Part shown: piece after piece, positions 27,614 to 36,436 of the stretch | How positions within the stretch are numbered: position 1 is the stretch's first letter | Layout of the letters: the number at the start of each line of letters is the position of its first letter | NCBI GenBank assembly: GCA_038148375.1 | Contig: JAYQVH010000002.1 | Coordinates: forward strand, 1-64,000 | Length of the DNA: 64,000 bases | Direction of reading: 5' to 3' | From: CAWUEX02 sp038148375 | GTDB lineage: Bacteria > Pseudomonadota > Alphaproteobacteria > Rhodospirillales > Rhodospirillaceae | Made by a program: the position numbers and the translations under genes | The notes under the pieces: model-generated | Told to the model about the DNA's origin: nothing | What the model saw: only the letters and a program-made list of their open reading frames with translations | Database searches by the model: none

Positions 27614-27682
27614 GGCGGCTCTCCCTCTGCCTGATCTCATTCTGATCGCGTGCACCCTGCCGCAAAGGGGCGCAGCGCAGCC

Positions 27683-27696
27683 ATGATTTAGGTCAA
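27683..27696 (-). promoter_or_regulatory. FNR/CRP-type dyad upstream of Rieske gene 2
   Basis: ATGATTTAGGTCAA, sharing TGATT-N2-GGTCAA with the site at 26320-26333 and lying 69 bases before the ATG at 27613. The sites match at 11 of 14 positions. Confidence 0.5.
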
Positions 27697-27829
27697 AGTT
27701 TAAAGGTCCCCGTTGCTGCGGCGAGTTTCAGGAGGCTCAGTTACATGATGTTACCGCTTCGCCCTTGCCAATCCCGGCTGGCTCGGTTGTGATGCGTCCA
27801 TCGCGTGTCCTAAACCTGAGGGGGTGAAA

Positions 27830-28966
27830 ATGATTTCGCGTCTGGCTTTGACAGCGGTGGCCGCGGCCGCCTGTCCGTTCTCGATACTTATGATGCCTGC
27901 GCTGGCCGCCGACCTGCCGGTCGATCCCGTGCCCTACGCAGACGACGCCGAGCTGGCGCTCGAAGATCCGTTCCTGCGTCACCCGGATGAGCGGGCGTTT
28001 TACATGATCCCCAACATTCCGCCCGCGGCGGAAGCGTATTTCGCACCGGACAGCTTTCACATGATCGCGCAGACCAACGATCCGCGCGCGGTCAAGTCGC
28101 GATTCGGCACGTCCGGAAACCTCACGTACACCTTTGCCATCGACGGCACCAACCTGCTCGCGGCCAACGACCGCGGCCAGGATGCGTGCTCCTATTTTTT
28201 CCCGGACCAGCAGCGTCTGGTATGGACGTCGACGCGCGACAACCTCGAAATGGATCCGGGCAACTGGTCCGATCAGAACGAATATCCGCAAGGTGCGGAG
28301 CTCTACAGCTCGAATCTCGATGGCAGCGACCGCGTGCGCCTGACCAATAACGAGTTCTACGAAGCGGAAGTGTCGGTTTCGCCCAACGGCGAATGGGTGG
28401 TGTTCGGACGTCAGATCGACGGCAAGATGGATTTGTGGAAGATGCGCCCGGACGGCTCCGACGAGAGCCAGATCACCTTCACGGACGACTGGCAGGAGGG
28501 CGCGCCCTTTTTCCTGCCGGACAACGAAACCATCATGTTCCGCGCCTGGCGCCTGAGCCAGTACGGCAAGGTCAGCCCGACGCCGATGACCGTGTTCACC
28601 ATCAAGCACGACGGCTCCAACTGGCGCCGATATACTTTCGATGAAACCATGAACTGGGCGCCATATCCTGCGCCGGACGGCCGTCACTATGTGTTCGTGC
28701 GCGTCAATCCGGGCAACAATTGGGATGTGTTCCTCGGCGACCTGGCCGGCGGCGAGCCCAAACAGCTGACCTATTTCAAAGGCTTCGACGGATTGCCGTC
28801 CCTGTCGCCGGACGGCACCAAGCTCGCCTGGGCGCGCTCGACCGCCAAGGAAGGCTTCATGCGCGGCATCAAGACCTTCATCATGGATGTGTCAGACCTC
28901 GGGATCGGGCCGGAGAATTATCAGCCCCTCGATCCGACCTGGGGCGAAGCGATGAAGGACGACTGA
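27830..28966 (+). CDS. Secreted TolB-like beta-propeller (PD40/WD40-like repeats)
   Basis: 378 residues, signal peptide ending ALAAD. Several PD40-type repeats are visible: ELYSSNLDGSDRVRLTNNE, SVSPNGEWVVFGRQ, DLWKMRPDGSDESQITF, FTIKHDGSNWRRYTF and SLSPDGTKLAWARS, giving a propeller like the TolB C-terminal domain but without a TolB N-terminal domain. It is a periplasmic or surface binding protein, possibly with peptidase-like partners. The ATG at 27830 has GAGGGG 6 bases upstream and is preferred over a GTG two codons earlier. Stop and next start (TTC38-type gene) are 10 bases apart, so the pair is co-transcribed. Confidence 0.85.
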   Translation: MISRLALTAVAAAACPFSILMMPALAADLPVDPVPYADDAELALEDPFLRHPDERAFYMIPNIPPAAEAYFAPDSFHMIAQTNDPRAVKSRFGTSGNLTYTFAIDGTNLLAANDRGQDACSYFFPDQQRLVWTSTRDNLEMDPGNWSDQNEYPQGAELYSSNLDGSDRVRLTNNEFYEAEVSVSPNGEWVVFGRQIDGKMDLWKMRPDGSDESQITFTDDWQEGAPFFLPDNETIMFRAWRLSQYGKVSPTPMTVFTIKHDGSNWRRYTFDETMNWAPYPAPDGRHYVFVRVNPGNNWDVFLGDLAGGEPKQLTYFKGFDGLPSLSPDGTKLAWARSTAKEGFMRGIKTFIMDVSDLGIGPENYQPLDPTWGEAMKDD

Positions 28967-28976
28967 CGCCCCTTTC

Positions 28977-30356
28977 ATGATCACCGACCACACCGGATTG
29001 GAAGTGACCGCCGCCGCCCAAGAGGCGGCGGACGCGTTCGACCGTACGCTTGTCGCCTACCTGCGCTTCGGCAACGACATCGGCGATCTACTCAAGACCA
29101 CCTACTCGCTCGACAGCGAAATGGTGCTCGCCAACGTCCTGCGCGGCTACTTCATGCACATGATGGGCATGCGTGTGCTTGTGCCCAAGGCGCAGCAGGC
29201 GCTGGACGCGGCGCAACGCGGGGCGGCCACTGCAACCAAACGGGAGCAGCTGCATATCCGCGCGCTCGAGGCTTGGTGCCGGCTCGATCTCGCCGGCGCG
29301 ACGGCGGCGTGGGAGGAAAGCATCCGCGAGCATCCGACCGATGTGCTCGGCGTGAAGATGCTCCATTACACGCACTTTTATATGGGCGATGCGGAGAACC
29401 TGCGCAATTCCGTCGGCCGGGTGTGGCATGCCTGGGAAGGCCGCGAAGACATCCCGACCTACGGCTACATGATGTCGATGCGCGCGTTCGGACTTGAGGA
29501 GACCGGCGATTATGCGCGCGCGGAATCCCTCGGCCGCGCGGCCTTTAACCTGAACGAAGCGGATGCCTGGGCGGTGCATACCGTCGCCCATGTGTGTGAG
29601 ATGGAGGACCGCCGCCAGGACGGCCTGTCGTGGCTGGACTCCAAGGCCAACTACGGCAACTGGAACAACTTCCGGTATCACCTGGCGTGGCATAAAGCCG
29701 TGATGCTGTTCGAGTTGGGTAAGCACGACGAAGTGCTGGCGCTCTATGACGACGGGTTGTTCGATCCCAAGTCGGACGAGTACCTCGATCTCACCAACGA
29801 CATTTCCATCCTCGCGCGGCTTGAGCTTGAAGGCGTCGATGTCGGCGACCGCTGGCAGGCCTTGAGCGACAAGGCCGCCGGCCGGGTTGACGATAAATTA
29901 CTCGCTTTTGTCGATGCGCATTTTGCCTTGGCTCTGGGCGCGACGGACGGCGACGCGGCGAAGGCGTTCGTCACCTCGATTGACGACTACCGAGATGCAC
30001 ATGACGACACATACGCGCATACGGCGTCGGTGGCCGGGTACGATCTGTGCGCGGCACTGGTAGCGTACCGGGCGAAGGACTTCGAGGCCTGTGTCGATCT
30101 GCTCGAACCGGTGCGCGATCACGTTGTGATGATCGGCGGCTCCAACGCGCAGCGCGATCTGTTCGCGCAAATTCTCATCGACGCTGCGGTGAAGGCCCGG
30201 CGCTGGACTCTGGCGCGCAGTCTGTTGTCGGAACGCACGGCACTGAAGCCAAAGAATGTGCGCGCCTGGCGCCAACTGTCGTTCGTGCTGAAGTCCATGG
30301 GCGACGAGACCGGCGCTCAGCGCGCCTCCATCAAGGGCGACGTCGCCGCAATGTGA
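28977..30356 (+). CDS. TTC38-type tetratricopeptide repeat protein
   Basis: 459 residues, all alpha-helical, no signal peptide. The sequence matches the tetratricopeptide repeat protein 38 family, known from animals and proteobacteria: YSLDSEMVLANVLRGYF near the start, HYTHFYMGDAENLRNS, a histidine-rich centre AVHTVAHVCEMEDRRQDG and NFRYHLAWHKAVMLFELG. The conserved His residues in the middle have suggested a metal site in the family, but its function is not established. It follows the propeller gene by 10 bases. The TPR array implies protein-protein contact, perhaps with that exported partner's precursor or another cytoplasmic enzyme. Confidence 0.86.
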   Translation: MITDHTGLEVTAAAQEAADAFDRTLVAYLRFGNDIGDLLKTTYSLDSEMVLANVLRGYFMHMMGMRVLVPKAQQALDAAQRGAATATKREQLHIRALEAWCRLDLAGATAAWEESIREHPTDVLGVKMLHYTHFYMGDAENLRNSVGRVWHAWEGREDIPTYGYMMSMRAFGLEETGDYARAESLGRAAFNLNEADAWAVHTVAHVCEMEDRRQDGLSWLDSKANYGNWNNFRYHLAWHKAVMLFELGKHDEVLALYDDGLFDPKSDEYLDLTNDISILARLELEGVDVGDRWQALSDKAAGRVDDKLLAFVDAHFALALGATDGDAAKAFVTSIDDYRDAHDDTYAHTASVAGYDLCAALVAYRAKDFEACVDLLEPVRDHVVMIGGSNAQRDLFAQILIDAAVKARRWTLARSLLSERTALKPKNVRAWRQLSFVLKSMGDETGAQRASIKGDVAAM

Positions 30357-30368
30357 GCGGTGCGGCCT

Positions 30369-30393
30369 GCCGGCCTAACTGCCGGCCTTTTCC
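30369..30393 (+). terminator. Possible intrinsic terminator after the TTC38-type gene
   Basis: GCCGGC-N6-GCCGGC (30369-30374 and 30381-30386) followed by CTTTTCC. It overlaps the stop of the convergent binding-protein gene. The short T-run makes it uncertain. Confidence 0.45.
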
Positions 30394-31391
30394 AATATGG
30401 CGAGATACTTCTCGGCGAGGCGGTCGTGGTTTTCCAACCGCCATTCGAATGGCACGTGAACGACGCGCCGGCCCTGCGCGTAGTCATGCAAGGCCGTACC
30501 TGGCGTCTCCGCCAGGGAGTAACTGCGCGCCTCTTCCAGAACCGCCTGGCCTTCCGCCGAGACCGCCCACAGGCCCCACAGTTTAGCCGCGGCCGGGTGT
30601 TCCGCATCGGCCAGCACAAAGGCCCCCGACGATGACAGCACCAGCACATCCATATCTGGATGATCGACCGGGGCGCCGCGTTTCTTGAGCCCGAAAATGT
30701 CGGTGCCGATGCCGATGGGGAACTCACCGCTGAGCACGCGCGCACGGATATCGGCATATCGCGCCAGCGCCTTCGGTTCCTGTTCGGTGATCAGACGGGT
30801 CAACAGGGCGGCGGTCTCGTCTTCACCCTTGGCGTAGGTCATGGCGATCCACGGATAGGGTGAGCGCGGCATGGCGATGCGCCCGCGCCACTGCGGGGCG
30901 AGCAAGTCTTCGTAACTGCGCGGCTGGGCCTCGGGTGAGACCAGGCGGGTGTTGATGGTCACCAGGCTTTGGTGGCCGTCGTGAGTGCGCAGGCCCCACT
31001 TGCCCATGCGCAGCGATTCGTGTGCGCCGTACATACCGGACCAATCGACTTCCATGATGGCGCCGGTGTCGACCATGGCGCTGATCAATCCGGTCCAGAA
31101 CACGTCGATGCCGGTCGGCACGCCGTTGCGGAAGGCCAGCGCGACTTCAGACGCCTTGGCGGAATGCAAGCCGCCGGACATAGTGAGGTCGATGTCGGTG
31201 CCGTAATAGTCGTTGAAGGAGTCAGCGAAGGCGCGCACCTGGCGCGGATTTAACGTCGCGCCGTAGACATGCAGCACACCTTCCTTTTCGGCGATGGGGA
31301 TCAACGCCTGAACCGCGGCGGGCAGGTCGGCGGCGGCCACGGGCGTGGCAGCGGCAAAGAAAAGGGCAAGAACGCCAATGAGATGCTTCAT
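30375..31391 (-). CDS. Periplasmic solute-binding protein of an Fe(III)-type ABC importer
   Basis: 338 residues; signal peptide MKHLIGVLALFFAAATPVAAA. Family 1-type binding protein (FbpA-like class, also used for other ligands): EGVLHVYGATLNPRQVRAFADSF at the N-terminus, then GIDVFWTG, PRSYEDLLAPQWRGRIAMP and AVSAEGQAVLEEARSYSL. Those segments are typical of FbpA relatives. The two tyrosine iron ligands of classical FbpA cannot be identified with confidence, so the substrate may be an organic ferric complex or another anion. It is followed upstream on the same strand by the permease and ATPase genes (31448-34254), forming a complete importer. Confidence 0.88.
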   Translation of the reverse strand: MKHLIGVLALFFAAATPVAAADLPAAVQALIPIAEKEGVLHVYGATLNPRQVRAFADSFNDYYGTDIDLTMSGGLHSAKASEVALAFRNGVPTGIDVFWTGLISAMVDTGAIMEVDWSGMYGAHESLRMGKWGLRTHDGHQSLVTINTRLVSPEAQPRSYEDLLAPQWRGRIAMPRSPYPWIAMTYAKGEDETAALLTRLITEQEPKALARYADIRARVLSGEFPIGIGTDIFGLKKRGAPVDHPDMDVLVLSSSGAFVLADAEHPAAAKLWGLWAVSAEGQAVLEEARSYSLAETPGTALHDYAQGRRVVHVPFEWRLENHDRLAEKYLAILEKAGS

Positions 31392-31447
31392 GCCCGGAGT
31401 GTAGGAAATCCTAACCCGCCCGGCTAGCGTTCGAGGCCGTGTTCGGC

Positions 31448-33133
31448 CTATCTCTCCAGGCCCGGTTCCGCCATTCCAGTCAGTTTACGCGCGGTCAGGG
31501 CCAGGATCACCAGCACGACGATCATGTACAGGGCCACCGCTGCGGCGCCGGCGGTTTCGCCGTTGGTTTGCAGATCGAAGATCAGAACCGAGACCAAGGG
31601 CGTGCCCGCGCTGTTCATGATCAGCGGCAGGGTGAGGTCGCGCGCCGCCAGCATGCCGACCATCAGCGCCGCGTAAAACAGCGCCGGCGCCATCAGCGGC
31701 AGGAACACGCCGGTAAACGTGCGCCACCGGCTTATCCCCGCCACCCACGCAGCCTCTTCGAGTTCGGGGTGAATTTGCAGCGCCGCGGCATTCATCGTGC
31801 GGGTGCAGTAGGCCAGCATGCGCGTGCCCATTGCCGCCATGATCAGCCACAGCGTGCCGTACAGCGGCAGCCATTCGTAGATGGCGATGCCCATCACCTG
31901 AAATGCGGTGGCGGTGACGATGGCCGGCACCGCCGGGGCGAGAAACACCAGCGCGTCGGCATAGGGCGCCATACGCGAGCGGCTGCGCGTTACCACCCAG
32001 GTCAGGCAGGTGGCGAAGGTCAGCGCCATGACCATGGTTCCGGCCATGACGATGGCGGTGTTGCTCAGCGGTTCGGACAGATAGGCAAGGCCGTCGAGAA
32101 AGCCGTAAAGCGAAACCGAGTCCCAGGCGGCGGCAGACGGTGGCTGGATGAACGGCACTAGGGCGACCCACACCAAGGTCATCACTGGCAGGCCGACGCT
32201 CAGGATCACCCAGGTCAGCACCCAGGCCGTCGCGGCGCGATGCCATTTCCCGAGCTTGACCAAACCGGGGTTGCGGCGCTTGCCTCCGAGAACGGCGTAC
32301 TTACGGGCCTGACGCAGGAATCGGACATAAAACAAAATCGCGCCGGCGCTGAGCGCAAACAAGAGAACGCCCGCCGCACCTGCCAGGCCGTAGTCAGGCA
32401 GTCCGTCGACAGTGTTGAGCGCTTCGTAAATCGTCAGCACCAGCACGTCGCCCGGCGGTGCGATGATGGCGACGAAATCGAACATTTCCACCGCAACGAC
32501 AAAGTAAAACACGGCCACGGCCAGCACACCCGGCGCCAGCAGCGGCAGCACGATGTGGCGGAAGGTGGTGGAGGCCGTCACACCGGCGACGCGCGCCGCT
32601 TCCTCCAGGCTGCCGTCGAGATTGCGCAGCGCCGGGATCAGCATGAAGGCTGCGCCGGGTACCAGCACGAGCCCCTGTAGGAAACACAGCCAGCGGATCT
32701 GATATACGTTGAAGGCGGCTTCGCCATCGTAATTGGTTTGGCCGAGCAGCGCGTTGACCAGTCCCGCCGAAGGATTGAACAGCCAGACGTAGGCCATGGC
32801 GGTGATGAAGCCGGGGATCGCCAATTTGGCGGCAAGCAACGTGAACAGACCGGTCTTCCAGCTAAAGTCCGTGCGCGCCAGCAGCCACGCAAACGGCAAG
32901 GCAAAGCTCAGTGTCACGGTAATCGTGCCGAACCCGAGCCCGATGGTGCGTAACAGGGTGCCCGGCAGGGCCGGATCGAACAGCAGGCGCCGGTAGGCGT
33001 CGAGGCTGAAATCGTCGAAGCGCGCCTCGCTGGTGAAACTGCCGATCACATTTCCGGCCAGCGACACGACGACAAAGGTCAGGCCGATCAGCGCGCCGCC
33101 GAAGATCAGCGCCATGGGCGAGACGCGGCTCAA
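31448..33133 (-). CDS. Two-domain ABC permease (FbpB-like)
   Basis: 561 residues with about 12 membrane segments in two homologous halves, as in FbpB/SfuB-type permeases. EAA-loop motifs that contact the ATPase are visible in each half: LEEAARVAGVTASTTFRHIVLPLLAPG and LEEAAWVAGISRWRTFTGVFLPLMAPA (equivalent halves). Its start overlaps the end of the ATPase gene (ATGA at 33130-33133), so the two are coupled. Gene order on the minus strand is ATPase, permease, binding protein. Confidence 0.93.
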   Translation of the reverse strand: MSRVSPMALIFGGALIGLTFVVVSLAGNVIGSFTSEARFDDFSLDAYRRLLFDPALPGTLLRTIGLGFGTITVTLSFALPFAWLLARTDFSWKTGLFTLLAAKLAIPGFITAMAYVWLFNPSAGLVNALLGQTNYDGEAAFNVYQIRWLCFLQGLVLVPGAAFMLIPALRNLDGSLEEAARVAGVTASTTFRHIVLPLLAPGVLAVAVFYFVVAVEMFDFVAIIAPPGDVLVLTIYEALNTVDGLPDYGLAGAAGVLLFALSAGAILFYVRFLRQARKYAVLGGKRRNPGLVKLGKWHRAATAWVLTWVILSVGLPVMTLVWVALVPFIQPPSAAAWDSVSLYGFLDGLAYLSEPLSNTAIVMAGTMVMALTFATCLTWVVTRSRSRMAPYADALVFLAPAVPAIVTATAFQVMGIAIYEWLPLYGTLWLIMAAMGTRMLAYCTRTMNAAALQIHPELEEAAWVAGISRWRTFTGVFLPLMAPALFYAALMVGMLAARDLTLPLIMNSAGTPLVSVLIFDLQTNGETAGAAAVALYMIVVLVILALTARKLTGMAEPGLER

Positions 33134-34254
33134 GTGTCATCCCCACGCTGTTGCGGCGACGGTTTGACGGCGATGGCATTATCCGGCGGTACGTGCAAGC
33201 GCACCTCGCTGCCGGTGCCAAAGCGCACGGAATGATGGGTGGAAATTTCAAGCGCCAGTTCGCCCGCGCGCAGGCCATAGACAAGCCGGTCGCCCTGAAA
33301 GCGCCGGTCGGCGATGGTGGCCGTAAAGCAGGTGGCTGGATCTGCTATCTCCGGCGCCGGGATGACGACATCCGCGGGGCGGAAGCCAAAGAAGCAGCGC
33401 GCGCCTTCAGGCAGCGTCACGCCGTCGGCGGTCATCGCCAAAAACGTGCCGAGGCTGGTTTCGACGTTCGCGGTACCGTCGGACCAGCGCGTCACCGATC
33501 CCGGAATCAAATTCATGTCGCCGACGAAGCGGGCGACATGTTCGTCGACGGGCCGGTGATAGATCGATTCCGGACCGCTGACCTGCACCACGTGGCCCGC
33601 ATCCATAACGGCAATGCGGTCGCCCATTTCCAGTGCCTCGGCCTGATTGTGAGTGACATGCACCGTTGTCAGCTTGAGTTCGTGCATCAGGGCGCGCAGC
33701 TGGCTGCGCAGTTCCACCTGGAGCCGGAAATCGAGATTGCTCAGCGGTTCGTCCATCAGCAGCACACGCGGCTGCAGCGCCAGGGCGCGGGCGAGTCCGA
33801 CCCGCTGCTGTTGCCCGCCGCTCAATGTGGTGACAGACCGATCGGCGAGGTGTCCGATGCCGAGCAGATCAAGAACGTCGCCGACACGCGTGTTCACATC
33901 GCCCGCAGCGATCCGGCGCCGTCCTGCTTTGAGCGGGAAGGCAACGTTGTCGAATACACTCATGTGCGGCCACATCGCGTAGTTCTGAAACACCATGGCG
34001 AGCGGCCGGTCTTCGGGCGGCATGAAGGCGCCGGTGCCGGCGTCGGATAAGGGGTCGCCGCCGATGGAGATGCGCCCGCCGACCGGTGTTTCCAAACCGG
34101 CCAGGCAGCGCAGCAGTGTGGTCTTGCCGCAGCCCGACGGTCCGAGCAGGACGAACACTTGGCCGGCGCCGATCTCGAGGCTGACTCCGTCAAGGGCTGT
34201 GACGGTGTCACGGCCGAGGCGGTATTGTGCGGTGAGATTTTCAACCGTTATCAC
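33130..34254 (-). CDS. ABC importer ATPase with TOBE domain (FbpC/PotA-like)
   Basis: 374 residues. Walker A GPSGCGKTT, Q-loop MVFQNYAMWPHMSV, signature LSGGQQQRVGLARAL, Walker B LLMDEPLSNLD and H-loop VTHNQAEAL give a complete nucleotide-binding domain to about residue 235. The rest is a TOBE-type regulatory domain (FFGFRPADV). It energises the permease at 31448-33133. It is the first gene of the operon, divergent from the pal-like gene across a 228-base gap that contains a 25-base inverted repeat at 34356-34380. Confidence 0.95.
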   Translation of the reverse strand: MITVENLTAQYRLGRDTVTALDGVSLEIGAGQVFVLLGPSGCGKTTLLRCLAGLETPVGGRISIGGDPLSDAGTGAFMPPEDRPLAMVFQNYAMWPHMSVFDNVAFPLKAGRRRIAAGDVNTRVGDVLDLLGIGHLADRSVTTLSGGQQQRVGLARALALQPRVLLMDEPLSNLDFRLQVELRSQLRALMHELKLTTVHVTHNQAEALEMGDRIAVMDAGHVVQVSGPESIYHRPVDEHVARFVGDMNLIPGSVTRWSDGTANVETSLGTFLAMTADGVTLPEGARCFFGFRPADVVIPAPEIADPATCFTATIADRRFQGDRLVYGLRAGELALEISTHHSVRFGTGSEVRLHVPPDNAIAVKPSPQQRGDDT

Positions 34255-34355
34255 GTGCGCAATCTCCTCTTATGGCCGCGGATGCTATCGATGACGGACA
34301 GACGCGTCCATGGGTCCCGAGTCCTGAAACATAGAAAATACGCGCTAAAGCCAAC

Positions 34356-34380
34356 TATCCATCGAAAAAACCGATGGATA
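34356..34380. promoter_or_regulatory. Inverted repeat, candidate operator between the ABC importer and pal-like gene
   Basis: TATCCATCG (34356-34364), a 7-base A-rich spacer and CGATGGATA (34372-34380): a perfect 9-base dyad. It is centred about 115 bases from both flanking start codons (34254 minus, 34483 plus). The regulator is not identified. Confidence 0.5.
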
Positions 34381-34482
34381 CCATCCAAACTCCTCGTTTG
34401 CTTGCCCTCAGGCCCGATGAGAGAGTGCGCGCGCTCAACCGGACAGTACCGGTGAGGCTTTTAGAGAGACGGAAAAACTCAC

Positions 34483-35004
34483 ATGACTATTTTGCTTCGC
34501 GGTTCCGTTGCCGTGTTGGCGGCGGTCGCCCTTGCGGCCTGCGCCAGCAAAAATGACGGCGCCACTGTCGCAACCGCGACGGGCGACATCACCCCGACCC
34601 CGATTGCCGCCGGGTATGCAGCTGGCAGCGTCGAGGAATTCGAACAGAGCGTCGGCCACATCGTTCGCTTCGATTACGATGAGGCGACCATTCGGAACGA
34701 CGCAGCCGCGACGTTGGAACGCCAGGCGGACTGGTTGAACACCTATCCGAGTGCCCTGCTTGTCATTGGCGGTCATGCCGACGAACGCGGTACGCGTGAG
34801 TACAACCTTGGCCTCGGCGAACGCCGTGCCAATGCGGTTAAGGAATTTCTGATCAGCCGCGGTGTTTCGACATCGCGTTTGACGACGATATCCTACGGCA
34901 AGGAACAGCCGATTTGCACTCTGTCTTCGGAGTCATGCTGGTCACAGAACCGCCGCGGTGAATCCGTGGTCGAACTGATCGACGGTCAGCAAGCCCAGCG
35001 CTAA
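34483..35004 (+). CDS. pal: Pal-like outer-membrane lipoprotein (OmpA C-terminal domain)
   Basis: 173 residues. Signal peptide with lipobox ALAAC (lipidated Cys at about residue 20), an A/T-rich linker, then the peptidoglycan-binding OmpA domain: VRFDYDEATI, GHADERGTREYNLGLGERRA, ISYGKEQP and the C-terminal SQNRRGESVVEL. The Asp and Arg contacts to diaminopimelate (in YNLGLGERRA) are retained. Pal tethers the outer membrane to peptidoglycan with TolB, but no tolQRAB genes are adjacent, so this is either a separated pal or a second family member. Its stop lies inside a 23-base tandem duplication and is followed by a good terminator. Confidence 0.85.
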   Translation: MTILLRGSVAVLAAVALAACASKNDGATVATATGDITPTPIAAGYAAGSVEEFEQSVGHIVRFDYDEATIRNDAAATLERQADWLNTYPSALLVIGGHADERGTREYNLGLGERRANAVKEFLISRGVSTSRLTTISYGKEQPICTLSSESCWSQNRRGESVVELIDGQQAQR

Positions 35005-35042
35005 GCGCTGAGACAAGAGAGCGCTAAGCGCTGAGACACAGA
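34997..35042. repeat. 23-base tandem duplication at the end of the pal-like gene
   Basis: AGCGCTAAGCGCTGAGACA occurs at 34997-35015 and again at 35020-35038. Each copy contains the palindrome AGCGCT-A-AGCGCT, and the first contains the pal stop codon TAA (35002-35004). Confidence 0.8.
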
Positions 35043-35080
35043 GGCCCGGTCGAAAGACCGGGCCTTTTGCTTTTTTCTCA
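35042..35080 (+). terminator. Intrinsic terminator after the pal-like gene
   Basis: AGGCCCGGTC (35042-35051), loop GAAA, GACCGGGCCT (35056-35065), then TTTGCTTTTTTCTC: a 10-base-pair GC-rich stem with a stable tetraloop and T-rich tail. Confidence 0.92.
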
Positions 35081-35143
35081 CCGACATACGAAACTGCCCG
35101 CGCTTGACGGTGGGGCCGTCGGGCTCGCTTAAAGGAATCCAGC

Positions 35144-36436
35144 ATGTCCCTTGCAGATGACCGTACGTTGCCGCCCGCCGGGGGCGGATTCCTAAAGGCG
35201 ATAAGCGGCTATCCGCTGCTGATCTTCGGTGTCTGCCTGCTGGGCTGGACTCTGACCAATCTGGATCAGTCTTTGTTCGGCTATGCCGTGCCCGGCATCC
35301 GCCGCGAATTCGGCAAGGATCTGAGCGCCATTGGCTGGATTCTGTCGGCGTCCTTTCTGTTGGCATCGCTGTCGGCGGTGGTCATGGGCGTGCTGGCGGA
35401 CAAGTATGGGCGCAAACGTGTTTTTGTTGGCACGCTTGGCGTGTCCGCGTTGCTCGTCGGCATGCACTTTTGGGTGCCGGACTTCATGACGCTTGCCGTC
35501 TTGCGCACCGTTGGCTTTGCGGTGTCGATCGGTCTGGCGCCGATTGTTGTCACGTATACGTCGGAAGCCGCCCCGGCGCGCTACCGTGGCTTGATGACCG
35601 GGTTTTTGCAGTGCGGCTATCCCATTGGCTGGTTTCTCGCCGCGATGATCGCGGCCCCCATCATGGCGACCTACGGCTGGCGGGCGATTTTTCTGCCCGC
35701 GCTCGCGGTCGTGCCGATTGCGATTGTCCTGTCGCGCTTTCTGCCGGAGAGCCGCCGTTTCGAGGAAACCCGTGCGGCTCAGGCGGCGTCCGGAACTGCG
35801 CCGGCGAAAGCGGGGGCGGGAATCACCGCCGTATTCGCGCCGGCCTACCGCAAACGCACGTTGTGCTGCTTTACGCTGTTTTTCATGATGGGCGGTGCCT
35901 ACGCCGGGACGGCGTTTTACTTCCCATCCTTCTTCAACGAAGTGCGCGGCTATAGCGAGGAAACAGCGACATTCCTGGTTGGTTTGTCGTACGGGATCGG
36001 GATCGTCGGATACCTCGGTTCATCCCTGGTCGGCGAGTTCGTCACTACCCGGCGCAACACCATTGTCATCTGGATGTGGACGGGTGCGCTGGCGATGTGC
36101 GGCTTGATCTGGATTCCGACATCCTATGGGGGAGACGTGTTTTGGTTCAGTCTTATGGCGGCGTTCTTTTACGGTTCAAACGCGGTCATGGGCACGTTCA
36201 TGACGGAGCAATTCCCGACTCACATCCGCGCCACCGGAGTTGCGATTTCCGGAACGCTGGCGCTTAACGTCGGACACATCCTTTTCCCGCTGCTGGTCGC
36301 CTGGGCGGTTGATCCTCTCGGCTGGGAGTGGGCGTTTGCCCTTGCCACCGTGCCGCCGCTGTTCCTCGGCGGGCTTGCTGTGCTGGCGATGGAAAACCGT
36401 CAGTCCGGTCTGGACATCGACGAGGTGGCGGAATGA
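35144..36436 (+). CDS. MFS transporter
   Basis: 430 residues, about 12 membrane segments. The MFS signature between helices 2 and 3 is GVLADKYGRKRVF, and the helix-4/5 region RTVGFAVSIGLAPIVVTYTSEAAPARYRG is typical of the metabolite:H+ symporter (sugar/aromatic acid) branches. A substrate cannot be assigned. The stop overlaps the next start (ATGA at 36433-36436), and the run continues through a VOC protein, an oxidoreductase and fetAB, so the transported compound is probably handled by those enzymes. Confidence 0.9.
   Translation: MSLADDRTLPPAGGGFLKAISGYPLLIFGVCLLGWTLTNLDQSLFGYAVPGIRREFGKDLSAIGWILSASFLLASLSAVVMGVLADKYGRKRVFVGTLGVSALLVGMHFWVPDFMTLAVLRTVGFAVSIGLAPIVVTYTSEAAPARYRGLMTGFLQCGYPIGWFLAAMIAAPIMATYGWRAIFLPALAVVPIAIVLSRFLPESRRFEETRAAQAASGTAPAKAGAGITAVFAPAYRKRTLCCFTLFFMMGGAYAGTAFYFPSFFNEVRGYSEETATFLVGLSYGIGIVGYLGSSLVGEFVTTRRNTIVIWMWTGALAMCGLIWIPTSYGGDVFWFSLMAAFFYGSNAVMGTFMTEQFPTHIRATGVAISGTLALNVGHILFPLLVAWAVDPLGWEWAFALATVPPLFLGGLAVLAMENRQSGLDIDEVAE

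Noticed and set aside
31439..34050. Plus-strand frames of 240 and 299 codons (31439-32161, 33151-34050)
   Set aside because: Antisense of the ABC permease and ATPase genes; no ribosome binding sites or family features.
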